64,000 nt of DNA, from positions 868,001 to 932,000 of the forward strand of contig NZ_CP098400.1 of the NCBI RefSeq assembly GCF_023674465.1, in the 5' to 3' direction. Of this stretch, positions 55,601 to 63,184 are shown one piece after another. Position 1 is the first letter of the stretch, and every line of letters starts with the position of its first letter. A program made the position numbers and the translations under genes. The notes under the pieces are model-generated. The model was given only the letters and a program-made list of their open reading frames with translations. It did not search any database and was not told where the DNA came from. The DNA is from Xiashengella succiniciproducens (GTDB lineage: Bacteria > Bacteroidota > Bacteroidia > Bacteroidales > Marinilabiliaceae).

Positions 55601-56488
55601 GAAAGTGAACTAAATAAGGGTAGTACTTTTACAATTTCCATTCCTTATAGTAATGAAGTAACCGAGATTGCTGCAGGAGAAGAGCGTAAAGTAAGTATTA
55701 TAGCCCAGGAAGAGGATCAGGAAAAGAGTGCCGGCAGATATAGTGTTATGATAGTTGAAGATAATAGGGATCTGCTCGATTTCCTTAAGGAGGCTCTGGA
55801 GGATGAATTCACTGTTATGACGGCTGGTGATGGCATGGAGGCTCTGAAGATAGTTGAGGAGAAACAGCCCGATCTGGTTGTTTCTGATGTAGTAATGCCT
55901 AACATGGGTGGCTTTGAGTTTTGTAAGGCACTAAAGTCTGATTATGAGACCTCTCATATTCCGGTAATTCTGCTTACTGCATTGTCAGACAGGGCTGATC
56001 AGATGCGAGGTCTTGGACTGGGTGCGGACGACTACCTGATCAAGCCTTTTGACAGCACCTTGCTCAAGCAGAAAATAATCTCAATTATCAACAACAGAAT
56101 CAAACTTAGGGATAAGTTGCTGATGCTGGTAAAGGACGAACTTGACGAACCTATTCTCAGTAATGAGCTTAACGACAAGTTTGTCAAAAGAGCATTGAAA
56201 GTTGTCAAGGACAATATGTCTAATCGCGACTTCAATAAGGAATCCTTTGCTTATGAGATGAATGTAAGCTCATCTCTGTTGTACAAGAAAATAAAGAGTC
56301 TTACCGGACAATCTCCCACTGACTTTATACGGGTGATACGACTGACCCATGCTTATGAACTGCTGAAATCACAAAACCTTACAGTTACTGAGGTCAGTGA
56401 GCTATGCGGTTTTTCAAGCATAGGCTATTTCAGTACAGTATTCAGAAAGTACTATGGCAAAGCGCCTTCTGACATACCCAAATCCTGA
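52628..56488 (+). CDS. Hybrid two-component system sensor/regulator (HTCS) for a glycan locus
   Basis: This 1286-residue single-chain sensor and regulator starts at ATG 52628, 9 nt after a strong AAGGAGG; an upstream TTG would overlap that site. In order it has a signal peptide (about 1-25) and periplasmic two-propeller Reg_prop repeats (about 30-660; DAKGNLWFATSNGISRW, DADGNIWAGTYASGVYLL). Next come a Y_Y_Y domain (about 665-735), a membrane helix (about 753-775) and HisKA (AHDMRSSLTL, His796). HATPase_c (NLLSNAIKYS, DHGMGIS, GSGIGLL), a receiver (Asp1087 in VVSDVVMPN) and an AraC-type DNA-binding domain (about 1175-1286) complete it. HTCS proteins sense oligosaccharides and switch on neighbouring degradation genes, here most likely GH43 and GH127. 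Confidence 0.95.
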   Translation: MQKRGFATYFLTAVIAFICAAVRADDPVFYNLNDMFDISLRETTSVITDRHGFVWVSSKTGVLRATDDSYRRYEMPYTTPDVFTLKLVASPNELYAYTNNGQIFIYDEVSDRFKLVLDVRDELDIRFLTVSNMVVDANGTMCLATSRGLIKYNPIDRSILMRFSEIMQVERYSGESLVVARRDGLYVLNNDAVITDTLINTRSLFPRVMSLYYHADKAKVWIGTESSGLLIFDSKDSKLHSVQGIPWQPVLVMEQVSDTTMMIGIDGQGLWEVQSDTYEIINIYKYDIDRKTSLSGNGVYDIHMDKETGRIWVCTFGGGASYFSRELLPVQLINHIPNSPNSLTNNEVNEVLEDAKGNLWFATSNGISRWNPVTDTWTSLYQNHKDHAEVFLSLCEDADGNIWAGTYASGVYLLDGRTGRELAHFHTDRGTHDFNNNFVFDIYRDSRDNIWIVGVRGDIMCYEWSTRTFRNFGEYSVHVIRERSESEMILGVPHGLSLLDTRTGNTEILLSGYLVHDLFLLGDDVWMCTVGGGLVRFNLNTREVMQYTSEAGLPSNFLNSIIYLNGSFWLGTENGVCRFDPGTAQVETFPSGRNLSGMSYNRGAVSIKVDGQLIWGTNQGAVLFDPSRVSQSNSKGKIYVQDILVLGQSIRTGISGGITIPVDNIRNLELNHIHNSLNFEVLPLGEVFGARFSWFLEGIDEDWSTPSGNRTMNYTNLPSGTYKLHIKMYDNSLSTLIDQRIITIVKHPPFWESPWFLVIVSFVLLSAFYFSLKYHINLITQLHSEEKIRFFANTAHDMRSSLTLIKAPIEELSKENLSDKGKRFLDVARDQVAVLSAVISDLMDFQKIDVGKERLVLKKLDLPGFFRKRIAMFDTLALSGGLEISFKTNVEEYISSIDEGKMGKIIDNLLSNAIKYSLRGGQIEVIFNGESSGWKLSVTDHGMGISKNAQKLLFREFYRADNAVNSRIVGSGIGLLITKKYVVLHGGKISCESELNKGSTFTISIPYSNEVTEIAAGEERKVSIIAQEEDQEKSAGRYSVMIVEDNRDLLDFLKEALEDEFTVMTAGDGMEALKIVEEKQPDLVVSDVVMPNMGGFEFCKALKSDYETSHIPVILLTALSDRADQMRGLGLGADDYLIKPFDSTLLKQKIISIINNRIKLRDKLLMLVKDELDEPILSNELNDKFVKRALKVVKDNMSNRDFNKESFAYEMNVSSSLLYKKIKSLTGQSPTDFIRVIRLTHAYELLKSQNLTVTEVSELCGFSSIGYFSTVFRKYYGKAPSDIPKS

Positions 56489-56623
56489 GCATTATTCAAT
56501 ATTTCAAATTGTTTATCTGAAAGTGATAATAATACTATAGGTTATTAGGTAATTTTAAGTTTGACTTCCGTTTACTATCGAAATGTTCAATATCTATTGA
56601 TAACCCATACTAATGTAGAAGAA

Positions 56624-58375
56624 ATGAAAGAACACGTAACTGCTTATGTACAAATGGGGAAGCGCAGTCTAAGGTTTGGAACCCTGCTGCTTTCCGCTTT
56701 ATTTGTTGCCGGTAATATGTATGCGGCTAAACCCAAACAGGCCAAGGCCCCTGTTTTTACAAAGTTTGTTTATCAGGGCAATGACCAGGTCTACAATGAT
56801 AACCCATTGAATGAAGGTGAATTCTACAATCCCATTCTTCAAGGTTGTTATCCTGACCCTGCTATTGTAAAAAGGGGTGAAGACTACTTCCTGGTTGCTT
56901 CATCTTTTTCAATGTTCCCGGGAGTACCCATCTTTCACTCTAAAGACCTTGTCAACTGGAAGCAAATAGGTCATGTGCTTGACAGGAAATCCCAACTTAA
57001 GGTAGGCAGATCAGGAATTGCAGAGGGAATCTATGCTCCAGCGCTTGCCTATAATCCTCACAATGAAACTTTCTATATGATCACTACCCAGTTTGCCGAA
57101 GGAATGGGTAATATAGTGGTTAAGACCAAGGACCCATTTCAGGGTTGGAGTGATCCATACCAACTTAAGTTTGATGGTATTGACCCAAGTTTATTCTTTG
57201 ATGATGATGGCAAGGCCTATGTAGTACATAATGATGCTCCTGCATGGGGGACAGCCAGGTATCAGGGGCACCGTGTTATCAAAATCTGGGAGTATGATGT
57301 TGAAAACGACCAGGTAATTGAAGGTACTGATCAGGTTATTGTCAATGGTGGTGTAAACATTGAAGAAAAACCCATCTGGATTGAAGCTCCTCATATTTAT
57401 AAGAGACATGGCAAATATTATCTGATGTGCGCTGAAGGTGGAACAGGTGATTGGCACAGTGAAGTAATCTTTGTTAGCGACAGCCCCAAAGGTCCTTACG
57501 TTCCTGCTCCTTCCAATCCTATTCTTTCTCAAAGGTATCTGCATCCGGACAGAGCCGATAAGGTTGACTGGGCTGGTCATGCTGACCTGGTAGAAGGACC
57601 TGATGGCAAGATGTATGGTGTGTTCCTTGCTATTCGTCCAAATGAAAAGGGAAGGGTAAACACAGGTCGTGAAACCTTTATACTGCCTGTTGACTGGAGT
57701 GGTAAGTTCCCTGTATTCGAGAATGGTCTTATTCCTATGAAGCCGGTGTTAAAAACACCTGAAGGGGTTGTTAACAAAACCGGTCAGGAAGGCTTCTTTC
57801 CGAATGGTAACTTCACATTTGAAGAAAACTTCAAAGCAGTTAAGCTCGACTACAGATGGATTGGTATGCGTGGACCAAGGGAAGACTTCCTTACTATTGT
57901 AAAGGATGGTGCTCAAATCAAACCCTTCTCTGCTAATATCAAGGCTGTAGCGCCCATCTCAAGCTTGTTTCACAGACAACAACACAGAACTTTCACTGCA
58001 ACAACCACTGTTAAGTACAAACCTGAAAGTTCTAAAGACCTTGCCGGATTGGTCTGCTACCAAAGTGAGAAGTTCAACTATGTATTTGGTATTACCAAAA
58101 AGGGTGACAAGACTATTATCGTGCTTGAACGTACAGCTGCCGGAAAGTCTACCATAGTAGCTTCAGCTGAAATCAGTTACAAAGATGCAGTTACCCTTCA
58201 AGTTGATGCCAAGGGCGACGACTACAGGTTTAATTACTCAGTTGACGGAGTAAACTTCGAGAACCTTGGTGGTACTGTGTCGGGAGATATTCTATCAACT
58301 GATGTTGCAGGTGGTTTTACAGGTAGTTTGATAGGTCTTTATACTACATCAGATAATGATGCGGTTGTAGAATAA
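56624..58375 (+). CDS. GH43 glycoside hydrolase (arabinofuranosidase/xylosidase-like)
   Basis: From ATG 56624 this is 583 residues with an exported N-terminus (MGKRSLRFGTLLLSALFVAGNMYA begins ten residues in; ATG 56654 is the alternative start). The five-bladed propeller of GH43 has all three catalytic acids: Asp78 in CYPDPAIV (base), Asp187 in GIDPSLFF and Glu254 in WIEAPH (acid). A C-terminal concanavalin-like domain (about 400-580) follows, as in the GH43 subfamilies acting on arabinoxylan and arabinan side chains. It cleaves alpha-L-arabinofuranosyl or beta-xylosyl ends; the subfamily cannot be fixed by eye. GH127 follows after 21 nt. Confidence 0.92.
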   Translation: MKEHVTAYVQMGKRSLRFGTLLLSALFVAGNMYAAKPKQAKAPVFTKFVYQGNDQVYNDNPLNEGEFYNPILQGCYPDPAIVKRGEDYFLVASSFSMFPGVPIFHSKDLVNWKQIGHVLDRKSQLKVGRSGIAEGIYAPALAYNPHNETFYMITTQFAEGMGNIVVKTKDPFQGWSDPYQLKFDGIDPSLFFDDDGKAYVVHNDAPAWGTARYQGHRVIKIWEYDVENDQVIEGTDQVIVNGGVNIEEKPIWIEAPHIYKRHGKYYLMCAEGGTGDWHSEVIFVSDSPKGPYVPAPSNPILSQRYLHPDRADKVDWAGHADLVEGPDGKMYGVFLAIRPNEKGRVNTGRETFILPVDWSGKFPVFENGLIPMKPVLKTPEGVVNKTGQEGFFPNGNFTFEENFKAVKLDYRWIGMRGPREDFLTIVKDGAQIKPFSANIKAVAPISSLFHRQQHRTFTATTTVKYKPESSKDLAGLVCYQSEKFNYVFGITKKGDKTIIVLERTAAGKSTIVASAEISYKDAVTLQVDAKGDDYRFNYSVDGVNFENLGGTVSGDILSTDVAGGFTGSLIGLYTTSDNDAVVE

Positions 58376-58396
58376 ATAGGTGAAAAGAAAATAATT

Positions 58397-60784
58397 ATGA
58401 AAAAAACAATATTTTATCTGTCTTTGGTACTGGTACCGATGGTAGCAGGATGTGCCGCTGAAGGTGTTAAACCTTCGGAAAAGCTGCAGGCTTTTCCTCT
58501 TTCTTCGGTCAGACTGGCTGATGGTCCTTTCAAACATGCATCTGAGGTTAACGACACGTATGTGCTGTCACATAATCCCGACAGGCTGCTAGCTCCCTTC
58601 CTCAAGGATGCTGGTTTGCAACCCAAGGCTGAAAATTACGGAAACTGGGAGAGTATGGGTCTTGATGGGCATACCGGCGGCCATTATCTCAGTTCACTGG
58701 CTCTGATTGCTGCATCCGAAGGTAATCGTGAAGCCTACGAGAGACTTGACTACATGCTTGATGAATTGGCCAGATGTCAGGAAGCCAATGGTAATGGCTA
58801 TGTAGGAGGTATTCCAGGTGGAAAAACAATGTGGGAGGAAATCAGGAATGGCAATATTAGAGCCAATAATTTTGGTCTGAATGACAGGTGGGTTCCCCTC
58901 TACAATATCGACAAACTCTTTGCAGGTCTTATTGATGTGTGGAACCACACTGGTAATGAGAAGGCCAAAAAAATACTTATTGGTCTTAGTGACTACTTTG
59001 TCGGTGTGTTTGGCAATCTGAGCGATGAGCAACTGCAGGATATGCTGAGATCCGAGCATGGAGGTCTTAACAAGGACTTTGCCGACGTATTCCAGATTAC
59101 AGGTGATGAGAGGTACATGGTTATGGCTCAGCGACTTTCTCACAAGTTTATTCTTGATCCATTGCTTCAGGGTGAAGACCGACTTTCTGGTCTGCATGCC
59201 AATACCCAGATACCTAAGGTTATCGGTTTTATGACTATTGGTGAGATGAGTGGCAACGAGGACTGGAAAAGGGCTGCCGATTTTTTCTGGCATACAGTAG
59301 TCAACAATCGTAGCATTAGCATTGGTGGTAACTCAACCTATGAGCACTTCCACCCTGCAGATGACTTCTCTTCAATGGTTGATTCACGTCAGGGACCTGA
59401 GACATGTAACACATACAACATGCTGAAGTTGTCAAGGGCACTTTATCTGAGCAGTGGTAACCTTGAGTACATTGACTATTACGAAAGGGCTATGTACAAC
59501 CATATCCTGAGTTCACAGCACCCCGAACATGGTGGTCTTGTGTACTTTACGCCGATGAGACCTCAGCACTACAGGGTTTACTCTAACCCTGGTGAGACAT
59601 TCTGGTGTTGTGTAGGATCAGGTATTGAAAACCATGCCAAGTATGGCGAGTTAATCTATGCTCACGACAGGGAGAATTTGTATGTCAACCTCTTTATCTC
59701 ATCAGAACTTATCTGGGCAGAAAAGGGTGTAAAGGTAAGCCAGGAAACATGGTTCCCAGAAGATGCAAAGAGTACTCTTACAATTAATCTGGAGCAACCC
59801 TCTGAGTTTACCGTGTTTGTGCGTCATCCTCGCTGGAATGACAAGGCTCCTCTGACAGTAAAGGTTAATGGTCGCAAGGTCAGGGGCTCAAGTGCTCCGG
59901 GTGAATACTTTGCAGTAACCCGCGAATGGAAGGATGGTGACAAGATAGAGATCAGTCTGGATATGTACGCCTATGGTGAATACCTGCCAGACAACTCACC
60001 ATATATGTCAATACTCTATGGTCCTGTGGTACTTGCAAGTAGTGACGGTGATTACAGACTTGACGGTCTTGTAGCCGATGGCAGCCGCATGGGTCACGTG
60101 GCCCATGGTCCGCTTGTGTCACGCGAGGATGTTCCCGTAATGCTTGCCAGTGAAGGAGACTGGGACGGCAAGCTGGTTCCCGTTGAAGGCAGTCCTCTGA
60201 CCTTTAAGGCCAGCGGACTCTTCTATCCAGAGCCGGAAGGGGGTATCGAACTGATGCCTTTCTACAGGGTTCACGATGCAAGATATACAGTGTACTGGAA
60301 TGTGACTACCAAGGAAGAGTTTGATACCATGAAGGCTGAGATTGAAGAGAGGGAAAAGGCACTGCAGGCTCTCGAAACTGCTACAATAGATTTTGTACAG
60401 CCTGGACAGCAACAGCCTGAAACTGAGCATAACTTCAAGTCTATGGATTCAGAAAACGGCGTTCACCAGGATCGTCACTGGAGACATGCAAGAGGCTGGT
60501 TCTCTTACGAACTGAAGGACTCAGACAAAGAGGCTGCCATATTGAGAATTACCTGCTTTGGTCAGGATGGTGGCCGCAATTTCGATATTTTGATGAATGG
60601 GAAGCTGCTGGCTACAGTCAATCTTGACGGTAGTAAGGGAGACACATTCGTTGATATGGACTTTGAAATTCCGGCAGAAATTCTGGCTAGTAACAAAGAT
60701 GGTAAGTTCGAAGTAAAATTCGTTGCCCATCCTGGTTCGATAGCCGGAGGTATCTTCGGAGTAAGACTTATGAGAAATAACTGA
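58397..60784 (+). CDS. GH127/GH146-type beta-L-arabinofuranosidase lipoprotein (DUF1680)
   Basis: This 795-residue lipoprotein (lipobox VAGC, Cys19) has the (alpha/alpha)6 barrel of the DUF1680 group (about 35-440; GHTGGHYLSSLALI, FADVFQITGDERY). It keeps the zinc-cysteine site of the beta-L-arabinofuranosidases: Glu335 and Cys337 in PETCNTYNM, and Cys404-Cys405 in WCCVGSGIEN, one of which is the nucleophile. Beta domains follow, and a C-terminal extension (about 650-795) has a galactose-binding-like end. It would remove beta-L-arabinofuranose from pectic or plant glycoprotein chains. It forms a two-gene operon with GH43, closed by the terminator at 60832. Confidence 0.92.
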   Translation: MKKTIFYLSLVLVPMVAGCAAEGVKPSEKLQAFPLSSVRLADGPFKHASEVNDTYVLSHNPDRLLAPFLKDAGLQPKAENYGNWESMGLDGHTGGHYLSSLALIAASEGNREAYERLDYMLDELARCQEANGNGYVGGIPGGKTMWEEIRNGNIRANNFGLNDRWVPLYNIDKLFAGLIDVWNHTGNEKAKKILIGLSDYFVGVFGNLSDEQLQDMLRSEHGGLNKDFADVFQITGDERYMVMAQRLSHKFILDPLLQGEDRLSGLHANTQIPKVIGFMTIGEMSGNEDWKRAADFFWHTVVNNRSISIGGNSTYEHFHPADDFSSMVDSRQGPETCNTYNMLKLSRALYLSSGNLEYIDYYERAMYNHILSSQHPEHGGLVYFTPMRPQHYRVYSNPGETFWCCVGSGIENHAKYGELIYAHDRENLYVNLFISSELIWAEKGVKVSQETWFPEDAKSTLTINLEQPSEFTVFVRHPRWNDKAPLTVKVNGRKVRGSSAPGEYFAVTREWKDGDKIEISLDMYAYGEYLPDNSPYMSILYGPVVLASSDGDYRLDGLVADGSRMGHVAHGPLVSREDVPVMLASEGDWDGKLVPVEGSPLTFKASGLFYPEPEGGIELMPFYRVHDARYTVYWNVTTKEEFDTMKAEIEEREKALQALETATIDFVQPGQQQPETEHNFKSMDSENGVHQDRHWRHARGWFSYELKDSDKEAAILRITCFGQDGGRNFDILMNGKLLATVNLDGSKGDTFVDMDFEIPAEILASNKDGKFEVKFVAHPGSIAGGIFGVRLMRNN

Positions 60785-60831
60785 TACAACAACCGCTTTG
60801 GTAATACCGACCGGATTTCAGTGAAGAACAG

Positions 60832-60870
60832 ACAGAGGTTGCCCTATGGGGCAGCCTCTGTTTGCTTTTC
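60832..60870 (+). terminator. Terminator after the GH43-GH127 operon
   Basis: ACAGAGGTTGCCC and GGGCAGCCTCTGT pair (one U-G) around TATG and are followed by TTGCTTTT. Confidence 0.8.
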
Positions 60871-60890
60871 CCATGTTTTGAAATCCTTTG

Positions 60891-60921
60891 TTTGCCGTGC
60901 CGTTTTGTTCCTCTATATTTG
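60891..60921 (+). promoter_or_regulatory. Bacteroidota-type promoter
   Basis: TTTG (60891-60894) and TATATTTG (60914-60921) match both boxes exactly with a 19-bp spacer. Transcription would start about 15 nt before the ATG at 60943. Confidence 0.7.
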
Positions 60922-60942
60922 CAGTTCAAAAATCTAAAGATT

Positions 60943-61896
60943 ATGAGTTTGGAAAATACTTCGATAGCGGAATTATTCAATATAAAATATCCCATCATCC
61001 AGGGAGGTATGGTATGGTGCAGTGGCTGGCGTCTTGCTTCGGCGGTTAGTAATTGCGGAGGATTGGGACTGCTAGGAGCTGGTAGTATGCATCCTGAGGT
61101 TCTCAGTGAGCATATTACAAAAATGAAGGCTGCAACAGACAAGCCCTGGGGCGTCAATGTTCCCTTGCTTTATCCTGAGATCGACCTACTGATGGACATC
61201 ATTGTTAAGGAGGGAGTGAAGATTGTTTTTACTTCAGCGGGTAATCCAGCAAAGTGGACCGCTTACCTTAAGCAACATGGTATTACAGTGGTGCATGTAA
61301 TAGCAAATACCAAGTTTGCCAGAAAGTGTGAAGAAGCCGGGGTTGATGCAATTGTTGCCGAAGGCTTTGAGGCTGGTGGTCACAATGGCAGGGAGGAAAC
61401 CACTACTATGGCATTGATTCCGCTGATAAGAAGGTGCACCTCATTGCCTTTGATTGCTGCAGGAGGTATTGGAAGTGGAAGCCAGATGGCAGCAGCTATG
61501 GCCCTTGGTGCTGACGGAGTACAAATAGGTACTCTGTTTGCCCTGTCTGAGGAATCTTCTGCACATGAGGCATTCAAGAACTACTGCCTGAAGGCAGGAG
61601 AGGGTGATACAATGCTTAGCATGAAGCAACTTACCCCCGTTCGTCTGCTGCGCAATAAGTTCTTCGAGCAGGTAAGGGAAGCCGAACTGGGCTGTGTGTC
61701 TATAGATGAACTGAGAGCCCTGCTTGGAAAGGGACGTGCTAAGAAGGGTATGTTTGAAGGGGATCTGGATGAAGGTGAACTTGAAATAGGTCAGGTTGTT
61801 TCCCTTGTAGATGAGATTAAGCCTATTGGCACAATCTTCGATGAACTGCTGAAGGAATACCGCAGTTCGGTAACCCGGTTAAAGAATATTTTATGA
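60943..61896 (+). CDS. Nitronate monooxygenase / FabK-like flavoprotein
   Basis: From ATG 60943 this is 317 residues of the NMO/enoyl-ACP reductase II family, an FMN-dependent barrel. Signatures are IKYPIIQGGMVWCSGWRLASAVSN, AEGFEAGGHNGRE (the H-x-G of FabK/NMO), IAAGGIGSGSQMAAAMALGADGVQIGTLF and SMKQLTPVRLLRNKF. The GGHNG segment fits either an NADH-dependent enoyl-ACP reductase for fatty-acid synthesis or a nitronate oxidase. Context gives no fatty-acid genes, so I leave both open. Its stop overlaps the next start (ATGA), so the peptidase is translationally coupled to it. Confidence 0.88.
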   Translation: MSLENTSIAELFNIKYPIIQGGMVWCSGWRLASAVSNCGGLGLLGAGSMHPEVLSEHITKMKAATDKPWGVNVPLLYPEIDLLMDIIVKEGVKIVFTSAGNPAKWTAYLKQHGITVVHVIANTKFARKCEEAGVDAIVAEGFEAGGHNGREETTTMALIPLIRRCTSLPLIAAGGIGSGSQMAAAMALGADGVQIGTLFALSEESSAHEAFKNYCLKAGEGDTMLSMKQLTPVRLLRNKFFEQVREAELGCVSIDELRALLGKGRAKKGMFEGDLDEGELEIGQVVSLVDEIKPIGTIFDELLKEYRSSVTRLKNIL

Positions 61897-63143
61897 TAGA
61901 GTTTTACAGGCACAAGCTGGCCAATGGATTACGTATTCTGGTGCATCCTGACAACACAACTCCTATGGCCACGGTCAATCTGTTGTATGATGTGGGGGCG
62001 AGGGATGAGGATCCTGACAAGACCGGTTTTGCCCACTTGTTTGAGCACCTTATGTTTGGTGGCAGCCGCAATATCCAGTCATACGATGAGCCGGTTCAGA
62101 TGGTGGGAGGTGAGAACAATGCCTGGACAAGCAATGACTTCACCAACTACTATGTGAATTTACCGGCCAACAATATAGAGACAGCTTTTTGGCTTGAGTC
62201 TGACCGTATGCTGGAGCTCAACTTCACACCAGGAAATCTGGAGGTGCAGCGTAAGGTTGTGATTGAAGAATTCAAGCAGAGATATCTGAACCAGCCTTAT
62301 GGGGATATCGCGCTACTTATCAGGCCATTGGCTTACAAGGTGCATCCCTATTCATGGCCAACAATTGGAAAAGATATTTCACATATTGAGAATGCTACCC
62401 TTGATGATGTAAAAAACTTCTTTTACAGGCACTATGCACCAAATAATGCGGTACTTGCAGTTGCAGGAAATGTAGTTCCCGATGAGGTGTTCCGCCTTGC
62501 CGAGAAATGGTTTTCAGGTATCCCAAGCCGGCAGGTACCGCACCGGAAGCTGCCTGTGGAACCGGTGCAAACTGAGATGCGCGAGCTGACAGTAAAGCGT
62601 AAGGTTCCTGCCGATGTACTTCAACTTTGTTTCCATATTGGCAAAAGGAATGATCCTGATTTTTTTGTAACTGACTTATTATCTGATGTTCTTTCCAACG
62701 GACCTTCATCACGTCTGTATCAGAAGCTGGTTAAGGATGAGCAGTTGTTTTCCGATGTAAATGCTTATATATCGGGCGATATGGATCCCGGCCTGTTTAC
62801 CGTATCCGGCCGTGTGATGCCCGGTGTGAGCGTCGAAGTGGCAGAGACTGCTATCTGGCGGGAACTGTCAGACATAGCCGGGGCTGGACCTGGAGAGCGT
62901 GAACTGCAGAAGGTAAAGAACAAGGTTGAAAGTAATCTTGTATTTGCTGAGACAAGTTCTCTCAACAAGGCCATGAACCTGGCTATTTACGAGTTGATGG
63001 GTGATGCTGCTGAGATAAACAGGGAGATTGAACATTACAGGGCGGTAACTGCGCAACATATAAGAGAAGCTGCTGCAAGCACATTCAGAAGAGAAAACTG
63101 CTCGATACTGCGTTATCTGGCAGAGAATGGTGAGAACTCCTGA
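61893..63143 (+). CDS. M16 zinc peptidase, catalytic subunit
   Basis: This 416-residue pitrilysin-family peptidase has the inverted zinc motif HLFEH (His48, Glu51, His52) and the downstream metal Glu in VVIEEFKQRY (about 127). The two-domain M16B layout is complete. It has no signal peptide, so it is probably cytoplasmic and degrades peptides. M16B enzymes work as pairs of one active and one inactive chain. The inactive partner follows 41 nt downstream. It begins with a 4-nt overlap of the FabK-like gene. Confidence 0.94.
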   Translation: MIEFYRHKLANGLRILVHPDNTTPMATVNLLYDVGARDEDPDKTGFAHLFEHLMFGGSRNIQSYDEPVQMVGGENNAWTSNDFTNYYVNLPANNIETAFWLESDRMLELNFTPGNLEVQRKVVIEEFKQRYLNQPYGDIALLIRPLAYKVHPYSWPTIGKDISHIENATLDDVKNFFYRHYAPNNAVLAVAGNVVPDEVFRLAEKWFSGIPSRQVPHRKLPVEPVQTEMRELTVKRKVPADVLQLCFHIGKRNDPDFFVTDLLSDVLSNGPSSRLYQKLVKDEQLFSDVNAYISGDMDPGLFTVSGRVMPGVSVEVAETAIWRELSDIAGAGPGERELQKVKNKVESNLVFAETSSLNKAMNLAIYELMGDAAEINREIEHYRAVTAQHIREAAASTFRRENCSILRYLAENGENS

Positions 63144-63184
63144 GAGGGTTCAGATAAACGGTAATTTTGAAAGAAAGGGAATAG

